From NCBI GenBank assembly GCA_030704615.1, contig CM060731.1, forward strand, positions 34,038,001-34,102,000: a stretch of DNA of 64,000 nt, in the 5' to 3' direction. Source of the stretch: Takakia lepidozioides (lineage: Eukaryota; Streptophyta; Takakiopsida; Takakiales; Takakiaceae). Both the position numbers and the translations under genes were made by a program. A model generated the notes under the pieces. That model saw nothing but the letters and a program-made list of their open reading frames with translations. It ran no database searches and was not told the origin of the DNA. Positions 32,501 to 44,900 of this stretch are shown piece after piece (within the stretch, counting starts at the first letter, position 1; each line of letters opens with the position of its first letter).

Positions 32501-35500
32501 AGGCAGAAAACTTCCCTGAACTTGTTTCCAGTCTGTGACATGGGGGAGGACATCTTGGATGACCTCAAGGGTCTACCCACTCTCGGCACTTGACTGAAAT
32601 TTAAACTCAGGGCAGGAAGCCTACCTTTGAACAGCAAACAGAAGCAGAGAGGAAAGGGAGAGTGCAATTGCCCGTTGTGTGGGCAATCTGAAGACAGTAT
32701 TCATTTTCTGATACACTGTCCGGGGTTCTCTCACCAAAGAGACGCTCTCTTCAAATCTATTAAGGGAATTGTGCCTGTACCCTGTTTACCAACTTTGAAA
32801 GCTCAAGGCTGAGCCCAAAAGCCCAGGCCCTCCTGAGGCCTAGTTTTTGGGCAAATCACACACAGCAGATTGATGCTTGTGTGAAGGGATTTCTAGAGGA
32901 TATCTGGAAAACCCGGATTAATTCTATATATGGAGGTAAGTCTTACTACCAACGTCAGCCCTGACAGAGGTAGGTTCTGTCCCTTTTGTTCCCGCTCAAA
33001 CTGGGCGCGGGGTCAATGGCCACAAGGCCACGGCAAACAACGTCTTATGAGTACAATCTCTGCACAATATATAAAGAACGTTATAAAGCACCATTTCATT
33101 TCCTTTCTCTCTGCACAATCAATTTCTTCGGCCTCCAACGGACGTGACAAATCTCAATAGGTGTCCCTTCATGGGTTGATTCTACTTTCTATGGGCCCTT
33201 GGGACCCCCCATGGATGTACAGAATTTATTTCTATGGTACTTTCTCTTCAGTGATTGTCCTGGGTGCACTCACCAGAGAGACACCCTCTTCAATTCCATC
33301 ATGGGATTTGTGCCTGTACCTCTGTTTACCAACTTTGAAAATCTCGAGGCTGAGCCAAAGGCCCAGGCCCTTTTGGGGCCTTGTTTTTGGGCAAATCACA
33401 CAGCAGATTGATGGTTGTGTAAAGGGATTTCTAGAGGATATCTGGAAAACTCGGATCAAATGTCTGTTCCAAGGTAAGTCATACTACTGGCATCAGCCCC
33501 TGACAAAGGTAGTTTCTGTCCCTTTGTGTTCTGCTCAAAATGGGTCCATTGCCACAAGGCTATGGCAAACAACGTCTTATGAGTCCCTCCCCATTCCTCC
33601 CTCAGTGCAAAAGAACATAAAAGCTGCAAGCTTCAGTAGGGATGCGAGTCTACATACTGAGTTGATGGCAAGCAGGAACCAACAATACAGAGAAAGAGGA
33701 CCTTGAAACTCACCCGCATGGCTTGGTCAAGATAAAGGCCCTCGGGAATTAGATTGGTGTAGTCTAGCAGGACTTTCACATTCTCGATGTCACTATCAAT
33801 GCTGTTGGCCACGCCTGGATACTGCACCTTCATTGCCACTTCCTTTCCCTCCTTGGTAACCGCCCTGTGTACCTGTTACACTTAGAAATGTTCAAAAACT
33901 CCTTCTCATGAAAGATAATTGTCAATTGGAGAAAGGATGCTTTCCCGCCTTTCTGAAATAAAGAACTCCCTTGACAGAAGTAACTGTCAAGTGGGTGGTC
34001 AACAAATAAAAGACATTACATGCTGGAAAGCCTGGCGACCTAACAATGCACCCAAAGGCTTCAAGCTTGTATTTACTTCAGTGCCAAATATTGTCGAAGT
34101 CAAAGACACACCTGGCCTATGCTTGCCGCGGCCATTGGCTCATCATCAAAAGATTGCAACCTATCCCGCCAGTCGGGGCCGAGCTCTGCTGATATCACTT
34201 TCATCAATTGGCGCTTCGGCATTACATCTGCCCCTTGCCGTACCCTCTCCAGGGCTTGAAGAAACTACTACAAATAAACCCATACATAAACACATTTTAG
34301 AGGCTCTGGTTTGTATGTTGTTCTCCCAATTTCTCTTGCCAAATTTGCATTATTCCCTACCTGTAGATCTTCTTCCTAATCCTCAACTTTAAATCTCCTT
34401 CGATAAAGGAACGGTTTAACTGAGGAGAACGCCTCACCGGGAGTGGCACAAGAGACTCATCCTGAATGCTGAGCATTTGCCCCACTTTGAGTGCGGCTCC
34501 TCGCATCCGACAGAGAGCCAAAGCCACGCGCTCTGCATTTGCTTCAGTCAAGAAGGGAGATAGTGCTGACTGGCTGGGAAGAGTTGAGCCCTGCCCTTCC
34601 CATAGCCTTTTGGCAGATTCTTGAACAGTACCCCAAGCAAGCCCGGCTCCCAAACCTGCAAACCTGTCAATTCAAAGCTCTGTAAAAGACTGCTTAGTAA
34701 CAGCAATTACAGGAGTCAAGTTAGGGAACTAGTTTGGAGAACTAAGTTTGAAGACGGGCTTATGAGATCCAAATTTGAAGTCGGCCTCCGTAATAAAGTA
34801 ACTCCCAGTAGGTTGGTTATCTGTTGGGAAACAGTCAAACAGCAGTTCCACACACACAGCCTGATTTGGCTCATTGAAGACATCAATCTGTGGAATGCTG
34901 GCTACAAGAAGCTCTTCCCAGATTATAGCTTTTGCTAATGTACCAAGCTGTGAGCTCTCTTTTGGAAGAGGCTATGTATAGGGTCATTGGCAGGTGTCAG
35001 GCTGGCCGGTGGTTCCCAGGCATCACCGGCTATCCTAGTAAATTTGTAGGTGTCATCTGCGTCCAAGCCCCCATCCAAATCTGTACTTTGTGTGCGTTTT
35101 CTGCGGAAGAAAGCCCTTCTCTATTTGGATTCAATGCTGTACTTAAGTCTGGGAAATGGACAATCAGCTGAAATGGAGAGAGTGATCTTAATGGAAATGA
35201 AAGAGTTCCAGGCCAGACACCTGTGTTTTTGTTCTAGTCTGAAGGAAACCCTGGATAGAAAGCCAAGACAGAGAGAGAAGGCCAGAAAGAGAGAGGGAGA
35301 GAGAGAGAGAGAGACAGGTATGCCCCACCCCATCATACGGCCGAGCGACGTGGAAGGAACATGCCTCTCTCTGGGCTTGCGCTTCTTCACTGGATGTCTT
35401 GCACCAGTGCTGTTGATTCCCGCAGCCTCCCCAACCATCGCTCTGGAGCCTGTCATGTCAAAATTGTATCTTCAGAGCTCAGAAATGGTCTACAAAAGAA

Positions 35501-36252
35501 TTCAAGGGCCATGAGAGCAATCAAGACTACCAAAGTAGCAATTTCCAGATTCAAGGGCAGGAGTAAGTGTCAGGAAGAATGCAAGCACCTGCTGCTTTAC
35601 CGGGGTCCCTAGGCTGAGCCAATGGAGAGGTCGTATTCCAGCCTGTGTCCCTCGTGATCCTCTCTGCAGCTTCAGGCGATTGGTCAGCATGTGGGGCTCC
35701 AGTGTTTCCCCTCGATTCTTGGGGAGGATGGGAACGCACACTTGGAAGGCCAATTCTGCTCGACAATGACTGCCCACTAGAGGTATAAGTCGCCTCACGA
35801 AACGTACCTCTGGGTGCTGCATTCTGTGTGGGTAAATGCATCTCCGAAGGTTGGGACAAATAGCTACCATCCCCATGCACGTTCTCCTGACCACCGGAGC
35901 AAGAGTCTCTCTTGCTGTCTGCGGAGGAATGCTCATGTTTGCCAAATGTAGTCAGACTGTCCAACATTCTATGTAGGTAGGATCCGTTTCTAGAAGCTGA
36001 CTCTAATTGACCCTCGTTTGCCCAGGCACCGTGGGTCTCCTCGCTCTCGTATTGAACCTGTACTTCAGGGCTACGAGAGTCTTGAATGCGGCCTCCCGAA
36101 AGCCCAGCTATGTCTTTCGCAGTACCTGCCAACCTCTTTAGGGATTGAGCTGTGGATGTTATGATGTCTCCGACCCGCAGCTTGTTCACAGATTCTCGAA
36201 GGACGAGTCGTAATCCTGCCGCCACCTTGGCTATATCTTGCAAATGCGTCAT
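29570..36252 (-). CDS. COQ8: ABC1/COQ8-type atypical kinase, nine exons, 701 aa
   Basis: Exons 36252-35601, 35449-35329, 34663-34438, 34264-34112, 33872-33714, 31272-31113, 30998-30889, 30612-30496 and 29977-29570 join in phase to 2106 nt. Residues 1-217 are a variable N-terminus. The KxGQ signature ([12 protein letters not shown]) is at about 317, the nucleotide Lys in VAMKVQYPG at about 399, ECDYELEA at about 446, NFLYD at about 534 and LIDFGAAR with the metal-binding Asp at about 548. The C-terminus carries [25 protein letters not shown]. Known homologues (COQ8, ADCK3, plant ABC1) act at the mitochondrial inner membrane in ubiquinone synthesis, with ATPase activity gated by KxGQ. The intron after 30889 starts with GC. 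Intron 5 holds LINEs and is otherwise spliceable. Confidence 0.93.
31301..31311. repeat. Target-site duplication of LINE A1 (left)
   Basis: TCTCTGCACAA precedes LINE A1. The same bases occur at 33057-33067 and again at 33108-33118. Confidence 0.8.
31312..33056 (+). mobile_element. LINE A1, 5'-truncated non-LTR retrotransposon
   Basis: Encodes the C-terminal two thirds of a reverse transcriptase: [48 protein letters not shown] and the catalytic FADD ([12 protein letters not shown]). A thumb region and a zinc knuckle [17 protein letters not shown] follow. Lesions are a frame shift near 31920 and a TGA at 32592-32594 where copy A2 has an Arg codon. It ends ...GTCTTATGAGTACAA without a poly(A) tail. 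It sits in intron 5 of the kinase gene, antisense to it, and is flanked by 11-bp target duplications. Confidence 0.88.
33069..33107 (+). mobile_element. Ultra-short LINE B tail insertion (~39 bp)
   Basis: Contains ACGTTATAAAGCACCATTTCATTTC, the 3' end of LINE B. It is flanked by TCTCTGCACAAT at 33057-33068 and 33108-33119, so it is an independent insertion. LINE A1 later entered its left duplication. Confidence 0.65.
33235..33585 (+). mobile_element. LINE A4, short 3' fragment
   Basis: Matches the last ~350 bp of LINE A1: GATTGTCCTGGGTGCACTCACC through GGCAAACAACGTCTTATGAG. Frames are broken. It lies in the same kinase intron, downstream of A1 and in the same orientation. Confidence 0.75.
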
Positions 36253-38425
36253 GATTCAGTAGGGTGACAGTTCACTCGATCAGTACAAGTCCACAACCTC
36301 CTTCATTACCTGGTACGAAACACATTCGATTAGGTGCCGAGGCTCTCCTTTGAGTTTATGGGAATTTCTTGATGAGAGTAGGTTTACTCCTTTGGCAATG
36401 CAGTCGATGTCCGATTCCCTGCACCATTACCCTTTCCCATTGATGGACCGTGCCTTTCCGGCCATGTTGCTCCTTCATTACCTGGTTGTTCCACACAGAT
36501 TACAGGTCATAGAACCGGTGCATCCTTGGCAGGGCTTGAATCACTTCAGAGCAATTCAGAGGATTTTAAGCCGATTTTGCCATCACCTTACATTTCTCCG
36601 GAAAGACATCTCCTTCCGCCTCATAAACTCTTCTTCAAATAGTAACAGTCGTCTCACTAGGTCCCAAGTACGAGTACTGGGTTCTCTTTCGAAAAGCAGG
36701 ATTTAGAGAGGGGTCGAGAAAAAGGAAGAAGTCATCGACGTATCCTCGGGTGAGTTGGCAAGAAGATGTTGCACCAACTTTCTTCAGTATTCTTCCGTTG
36801 GTTGAACGAAAGCCGTTGGGTATTATTCTCGATGTTCGCTCCCGGATTCTCAGTTACACAGCCCTTTGAACTCCTCCCCTGGCACGTGCATCCATGACTT
36901 TCTCATCCTTGTTTGCATGTTTACAGTCAATAGCACAATCAATTCGAGGGCGAGATCAGGGACTCGCTAATCCTACAATCGATTTGGGGAAAAAGCGATT
37001 CGATGGAGGAAGAATGGGTAGGCATTAGTGGGCTTCACGAGCATCGTGGGCCTGTAACCGCTGTCTGCGGGGGGCCGTCCCCTGCGCGCGCACCCCGGGG
37101 GGTTTTCTCGCTGGTGAGTATGCAGACTGCGAAATTAGAAAAGCAAACTGAGGTTTTGGGTTGCGAGGTTGAGTTGTGAATAGAGTGAAGGTGGGACTTG
37201 AATTTGAACTGGGCTTTTCTTGCTGGTGGTGATTTAGAGAAGGGGATTGACAAGGCGGGATTGGGCTTTGAATTGCACGGTCCAGCAAATGGAGAAGAGA
37301 CGGAGGAAATTCGTGTTTGAGTTTTAATGGGTTTTGGATTGCATGCTTCGGGTAGTTGAAAATCGAGAGAGTGAAGTTTGAGTTTGAATTTGAATGCGAT
37401 TTTGGGATGCTTTTGGTAATTGAACGGGGCGATTGACGTTCATCTCTTACGTTCATTTAGATTGTTCTGCGGAATGCTGGGGTATAAGGCTTAAAGGAGG
37501 TGACATAAGGTTGATACATAGATGGATTGAGGAGAAGGAGAAGAGCCATAGTCCGACTGGAATTGGATCGTGCAGTGGTTGCCCCAATGCGAGCCAGCGT
37601 ACCGTTCAATTTGGAGGGTATGCGGAGGAGTTAAACATCAGATCCAGAGTCGCAAGATTGGAGTTTGATGTGCATCCGACGCTTTGGAATATGCATGGCA
37701 TGCTCCAGGAGTTGGTGATCGGCAAGGGAAATAAACAATGTACAAAAGGGGACTCCATAACGTCCACGGAAGCCCAAAGTGCTTATGAAATAGAGTCCGT
37801 ATGCCCTGAAATTCACTTTATTTGCTTCCTGCAGGGAGGTAGATTGAAGATGAAGTAACAAGAGGCAAGCGGCATTTAGTTGTCCCTTGGTTGCCCCTAG
37901 TGACCATGACAGAGAGAATGAAGAAACTGTAGAAGTTGTGAACTTAAGGTCGGCATCATATGATCATCTGCAGAAGTATAATGTCAGGAACTTATACAAC
38001 GATATTGTACAGTTGAAGAAGTGGTTTGACTGAGAGTTTGAGCAATTTGTCCCAGGGGCTAGGAAGACATCAGTTTATTCAACCCGGCACAATGTACCTC
38101 ACTGAATTATACTGAGGAGAATCAAGTGTGGTCTTGTGAAGAGTTTTGCTTTCACATTTGTACCAAGATGGTGGCCCCAAGATCGGACTTGATTGAGGAA
38201 GTTGGGCCTGAAGAGGGGAAGACTGACCTAGACTTGGGGATTGAAGAGAGCATTCGGCGCTGTGAAGCTCTTCTTGCCATGGTTCCTCTGTCCTTGCAGT
38301 CCTCCTTATCTGATGGTCTCTCTCACTCTTTCCCCCCTGACAAAGTGTTGGGCTGTGGACGTGAATGTTATATCTTCTCTCTTTCTGTATAGGGATATTC
38401 CCTCCTGCCTTTGTTGCTGTATCTC

Positions 38426-38486
38426 TCTCAACATCGGGAAAAGTGCCATTGAAGTACCATTTCATTTCATTTCTCAACATTGGGAA
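38426..38486 (+). mobile_element. Ultra-short LINE B tail with 15-bp target duplication
   Basis: TCTCAACATYGGGAA occurs at 38426-38440 and 38472-38486. Between them lie 31 bp containing AAGTACCATTTCATTTCATT, the LINE B 3' end. Confidence 0.7.
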
Positions 38487-38829
38487 TCCTCAATCAGTGG
38501 CCTGAAGCTTATTGTTGGCACTCTTTGTTGAGGACATTATGATGATAGTCTATTTTCTCATAACAAGTGCAAATAAATGCTTACAACCAAGTATTGGAAA
38601 AATAATTTGGCAGCTCCCTCCTATTCGAGGTTCTCCTGCTCTTATCAGATTGAATCTTTTGAACTCAATCTTAAATATCGTCTTGCTCTGTCACTACCCT
38701 CTTTCTCAATCACTCTTTCTGCGTACTATATCTCCCCATGTTGCCTTGTATCTATGTCTGTGTGTCACTACAATGAGGTTGGTAATTATCACTCCAGCAT
38801 TGCTCCAGTGTGAACCAATTGCGCCAAAG

Positions 38830-38912
38830 AAATGAAATGAAATGAAATGGTGCTTTATAACGTCCGCGGAAAGCTCATAGAGCTTATGGGACAAAATGGA
38901 GAAAGAGAGTCT
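38830..38912 (-). mobile_element. LINE B 3' tail, reverse orientation
   Basis: GAAATG repeated, then GTGCTTTATAACGTCCGCGGA and AGCTTATGGGACAAAATGG, the reverse complement of the LINE B 3' end seen at 40530-40615. It ends about 25 bp before the splice acceptor of the exon at 38936. Another short reverse tail is at 39243-39275. Confidence 0.75.
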
Positions 38913-38935
38913 AACTTGTATTTTCTCGGGGGCAG

Positions 38936-41900
38936 CAGGTTCATTTGGGTCAATGAATACCAATAAGATGGTCGAAAACGCAGCACACACATGCTTGGAC
39001 ATGGAGTTAGAAAACTCTACTGGACACCGCTTGGAGTTTGAGCCTGAGTGGAAGAAGAACATGTGGCTGCTCAGTAGTATCAAGGATGGCAGGTCGACAA
39101 GCCCACAGGTACACTTCTTCTGCCCTCATATATGCAAATTGTCCTGTGCCTATTTCTGGCCGGTTTGAATCTGTGTGTCAAGATCTGATCCCCTCCCTTT
39201 TCCTCTTGAGACACGGTACAATGTGCTTGCCTAGAAAGAAGTGAAATGAAATGAAATGGTACTTTATAACACCTAGAAAGAAAGAAAGCAAGAATGGAAG
39301 AAATTACTGCTGGGCAAGACCGAACGCCTCATGAATGTGAAGGTTTGGTAGTAAAGTACTTCCCGGTAATGATTGGTACCTCTGGGAAAGTGTGCCTGAA
39401 CCAGATTTAAAATGTGTGGCACAGGTCGAGGTGGAATCGTATTCCTCCAACTGCAGCATAACACCCTCTAAAGAAAGCTCAATAGAGAAGGTACAAAAAA
39501 GAACATCCACCATTTCAAGGTCGTGTCCCTCTCCAGTGCTATCAAGCCCGACCTCACACCTCGATTTGAGTCTTATAGAGGGCACCAGAAGCCCAGATGA
39601 CGAGGTTGTGCACAAACGGATTCATATCAGGAGAAGGTTTGCCCGGGGCAGTGAGGGTTCTAGTGCTTCAGAAGATTGGACTGTCGATTCTTCTCAAGTC
39701 GATACCACTGTGACATCAGTGAGTGGCAGCCAGTATTCCCATAGCTTCAAGGATGCCAAGGTAGCATACTCCCTGTCTCTGTGTAAAGTTTATTTCTTTC
39801 TTTATGTCAGTCATTTTCATCCTATATACTTGCAAAGGTTTTCCTCTTTGCTCTGTTGGAACCCACTGGATTTGCTCCACTTTCAACATAGTGTTGTCAA
39901 CAATTGCAAGTACATGGTTGTGAAGTTATATATACCGTGTATCCAGTTTAGGAGATTGAATAGGATGGGATCTTTGATTATTTAATCAAAATGTGGAGAG
40001 TAGTGTTATGAGACATCACTATATGACAAAAGATGCCACTGGGAAACACAGTTGTCATAATATTAAGGACAATAGTCTAGGGTCAACATTTTTGTAGACA
40101 CTAGTGACAAGGCCGGTCATGAGAATAATACAGAACTAAAACTCTGAAGGAGGGTAGCGAGAAGATAAGCCTGGGCAGCCAAGACAGTGGTAAAATGGTG
40201 TTGTGTGGCGAGGATTCATCGATGACGGAGGATGTGAAAGAGAGTCTCTGTTGAAGAGCTGGCCATGGCAAAAGACGCCCACCTTATTGTGCCTAAGTCC
40301 ACTACTGTGGTAGCCCCCCTGCCTCTCTCTCATAGTGTCTCTGTGTCTTTCTTTTCTATGTTCACAAGGCTACAGCAAAAGTCTTATGAGTACATTCCGT
40401 TTTTCTTCTCTGAGGATCAGAAATGCTTGGCAGCTTACCTGCACAAGGCCTTGACCCTTAGGCAATCCCTTGAGCAGTAGTTGCTTTTGGGCTGCTTTTT
40501 GGCTCTGGTTTTGTCTCCTCTCTCTTGTTTTTTTCCATTTTGTCCCATAAGCTCTTTGAGCTTTCAGCGGACACTATAAAGTACCATTTCATTTCATTTC
40601 ATTTCTCTCTCGTAGTTCTACTTTTTTTCCAGCCACTGTAGCAACAATACTGCAGTTCTATGGGGAGACATTCTTGGTTCTCCATGACGATAGAATCTTG
40701 CGGCCCAATGACCTGTCTGCAGCTCTATCTCCCTTTCTTCTGAGGGCATTGGGGAGGTTCAGGGTGGGCTCCCACAGTCTGCGGATAGATTGTACTCACA
40801 AGACGTTGTTTGCCGTAGCCTTGTGGCCATTGACCCCGCGCCCAGTTTGAGCGGGAACAAAAGGGACAGAACCTACCTCTGTCAGGGGCTGACGTTGGTA
40901 GTAAGACTTACCTCCATATAAAGAATTAATCCGGGTTTTCCAGATATCCTCTAGGAATCCCTTCACACAAGCATCAATCTGCTGTGTGTGATTTGCCCAA
41001 AAACTAGGCCTCAGGAGGGCCTGGGCTTTTGGCTCAGCCTCGAGACTTTCAAAGTTGGTGAACAGGGGTACAGGCACAATTCCCTTAATAGATTTGAAGA
41101 GAGCGTCTCTTTGGTGAGAGAACCCCGGACAGTGTATCAGAAAATGAATATTGTCTTCAGATTGCCCACACAACGGGCAATTGCACTCTCCCTTTCCTCT
41201 CTGCTTCTGTTTGCTGTTCAAAGGTAGGCTTCCTGCCCTGAGTTTAAATTTCAGTCTAGTGCCGAGAGTGGGTAGACCCTTGAGGTCATCCAAGATGTCC
41301 TCCCCCACGTCACAGACTGGAAACAAGTTCAGGGAAGTTTTCTGCCTAACTTCATTTTCATCAGACAATCTCATGGCAACAGACATGGCTGAGGACACTA
41401 CAGCCTCTAAGTCAGATTTATCCAGCAGGGTCAAGACTTGCGGATCCAGGTCCAGGTCCTTGAGGATCTCTTCTACTCTCTTCTGCCAGGACTTAGCCTG
41501 TTTGACAGGGCGGTCCTGTTTCCAAGATATAGAGTCGAATAACTTAGGATATCTGGTGTTGGGCATATGTTGCAGCTGACCCCACCATCTGACCTTGAAT
41601 TCATCTCGTCGGGAGCTTAAGGACGGAATGCCAAACTCACCCCGAACAGCCACATTGGCTGTTTTGGAGCATGCTGACATACACTCCTTAAGCACCCCCA
41701 CTTGAATGGATTCTAGAGACTTAGCCTGGTTGGAGTTATCAACCCATATAGCAGATCCGTACTCCAAGGCAGGTCTAATAACGCGACAAAGCATGGTTTT
41801 CTTAACCTCAGAGTTGACCCCTCTGCAGTGGAAAAATTTAGTGAGCCCCAGAGCTTTGCCCTTGCCAGTTTGAACAACTTTCCGGATATGTGCATCCCAA

Positions 41901-44900
41901 TTACAATTGGAGGAGAACTCAACGCCCAGGTAAGTGTAGGAAGGGAGGACCGGGATCTCTTGGCTACCCCACTGCCACTTAAGATCACTTCCTCCCTCTC
42001 CTCTGTCGTTGAATGCTACCACCGCACATTTGCTGACATTAGCCTCTAGCCCCCAAAGATCAAAGTATCTCTTCGCGCAATCAATCAACTCCTGGAGATT
42101 GGTTGGAGTCTCCCCTATGCCTGCGAAGTCATCCGCAAACATAAGGGCTGGTATGGTGGTATCACCCACCCTTAACCCAAATCCCTCACTTTCGGATAGA
42201 GACTGGTAGGTGGGAAAACCTGCAACATTGAGGACTGCCTTGCCCCCCTTGCACTGAGAACAACAGGGAAATCAAAAGTGAAGAACATTTCTTCTTTCAC
42301 TGCCCTTTCTACTATGAAATCCGTGGGAGATTCAATTGTCTATTGCGGGATACCCAATCTCTCACAGTGGTCTTTCGTTACCAGGATCAGAAATGCTTGG
42401 CAGCTTACCTGCATGGAGCATTGACTCTTACAGAATCCCCTGAGCAATAGTTGCTTTTGGGCTGCTATTGACCTCTCTCTCTTGTTTCTTACTTCCTCGT
42501 CCCATAAGCTCTTTGAGGTCCGTGGACGTTATAAAGTACCATTTCATTTCTTTCAGCCTTCAGCTTTGAGGACCATAAGTGTGTGGCAGTCTACCTGCAT
42601 GGGGTACTCATCTCTGCTCTGCGAGTGATGTTTGTCTGCTGAAACCTCATGTTCAGCAGACCTGAAAACCAGAGTCTGACAACAATACTGTGGTTCCACA
42701 ACAAGACCTACATAATGCTAGAATCTTACAGCCCAATCACTTGTGTACAGGTCTATCTCCAGCTCTTTTTTGGGCATTGGGAAGGTTCAGGGTGCTCACA
42801 CAGCCTATGTGTAGAGACAGTTAGATGGGACAACCTGGACGAGGCTGACCATTGTCTCTCTTCAGTTTGCATCGACTGCTGTTGACAGATTGACGAAGGG
42901 AAATGCCACCTCCTTACACCTTCAAGCTAAATGCAAACAAATCCATGATGCTCAGTCAAAGGCACTTGCCAAAACCCTGATGCAAGATCCAGCTTAGAGA
43001 ATATCTTAGCCCGTGAAGCATATCAAGGGTCTCATTAATCCTGGGTAAGGGATACACATCCTTTTGGTAATCGCATTTAGTTTTCGAAAGTCATCACAGA
43101 ACCTAGTACTCCCATCTTTCTTGCCAATCAGCACTATAGGGCTAGCCCATGGAGAAACAGGGGGTCTAATGACTCCGGCATCAAGCATCCTTTTGATTTC
43201 ATCATGTATGATTGACCTTTCCTTGACACTCTCCCTGTATGGGTACTGTTTCACTGGCTTACCATCACTCTCAATGTCTTAGCCCATCACTCTCGGGTCA
43301 TAGATGAGGCTAAGTACAATATGTCTAAGGCTCAGCTCGCTCAAGCCATGCAGTACAACAGACGAGTGGTTTATTCTGCTAGCTTTGTTGCTGGTCAGAC
43401 CGTATGTGTCAAGGTTCAGCATGGTGCAATAGAGTCCAAGGGTAAAACTTGCATAGAGGGGCCCTACCTGATTTATGAGATGACTGCTGGAAACAGAGCT
43501 CGTTTGTTGCCTCAGCATCCTTCAGTCAAGGAAATCCCTGCGGACGTGCCCATTGCTGACCTATTGCATTCCCAGCTTCAGTTTGATCTAACCTGTGTGA
43601 ATGTGGAAGGAAGAACCGTGGGGATGTCTCCCAGGGTAGTTGCAGTTCCACTATGAGGATCAGAAATGCTTGGCAGCTTATCTGAGTGAGGCGTTACATC
43701 TTAGACAATCCCTTCATCAATAGTTGATTTTGGGCTGCTTGTTGAGGGCCCCACTCTCGTTCTTGTTTCCTGCTTTCTCTTGTCCCATGAGCTCTTTGGG
43801 CTTTCCGTGAGACCTTCTAAAGTGTCATTTTATCTCTTCTTCCTCTCCTCCCTGTGCTTTTCTGCACCAGATGTTCATAAGATAACTAGTCCATATAAAA
43901 GTGGATATGGGACATTGGCAACAATGTCACACTCTAGAAGGACATTTCACATGCTTGGATTCTGAATGACCAGATAGAGGGAGATTTGGAAGAAGCGGAC
44001 ACTCAAAAAAGTTCCCCCACCCCCTCCATGCTCTCAAACTTGAGCCGAAGCTCCCAGCAGTCATTTGAGACCATGCGCTTCATGTTTTCGACTCCACAGA
44101 CTTGTGAAGAGGCATGGGAATGGTTTGACAAGCATTCTGTGGCTGCCAGCCCAGATTCTAAATATGAAGGTAAGAAAGAAACAAAGGAGTTTAATCTGTT
44201 CTTGTAGTAGTCTGGTGTGCATAGATGTGGTCAAGAAAGAGAGAGGGTGGGGGTATGTTTCCAACGTGATTGATTGCCAGAACCTAATCCACATGCTGGG
44301 CGCTCTCCACACTGGGAGATTCCGCTGCATGACAAGTAACAGCCATAGGAGCTTCTTCTCTCTGGACTTGGATACGCAAGGGCAAGTGGACATAATTCTA
44401 AGACAATGAACTAAGACGAACATACAGGGTGGTTAGAACTATTATCTTTTTCCTCACGCTTGGTCTTTGATGTGAGCTGTGTGCAAACAACTGGTGTGGT
44501 GCAGAAAGTGTTGTCCATGAGGTTCATCCACGAAGATACAAACCAGTGAAGCACTTCCTTCACTCTTGGTGGAAGCCGCACAATAATGGACTCAACCAAA
44601 TGCATCTCACCATGAAGGCAACCAAAAATGCTGCCAAATTCGAACCTGTAAACTTGCTGATACATCCTAAGATGCTTTGACCATGAATTATCATCTCAAG
44701 TGGATATTTGACGAGGGTTGGGAAGATTAATTGTAGTCGTTAACTGTCGTCCAGTCTATGAGGCATAAACTATGCAGGATACTAACGCTCTTGGAGCCAG
44801 TCACTGGGTCTCAGTACACCAAGGTGTATGAGACAGCTGAAAATTTCGATTGCACCCATGCACAGGGTAGTGGTCAGCAATTGAATTCAGTGTTGAATGG

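Larger units (their letters stand above)
36253..38935. other. Divergent intergenic region and probable 5' end of the TFxPxIN gene
   Basis: The kinase gene (minus) and the TFxPxIN gene (plus) diverge from here, so their promoters may share it. Candidate 5' exons of the plus-strand gene lie at about 37433-37855 and 37877-38031 (ENEETVEVVNLRSASYDHL), with AG/GT sites, but they could not be linked in phase. The frame at 38170-38300 (MVAPRSDLIEEVGPEEGKT) may be part of a transposon. No start codon is assigned. Confidence 0.4.

Noticed and set aside
34621-34938. 105-codon plus-strand frame
   Set aside because: It overlaps the KxGQ exon of the COQ8-type gene on the other strand and has no similarity of its own.
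43321-43656. Host gene with a 111-codon frame
   Set aside because: The text matches the end of an LTR-element integrase, so it is listed as a retroelement fragment.
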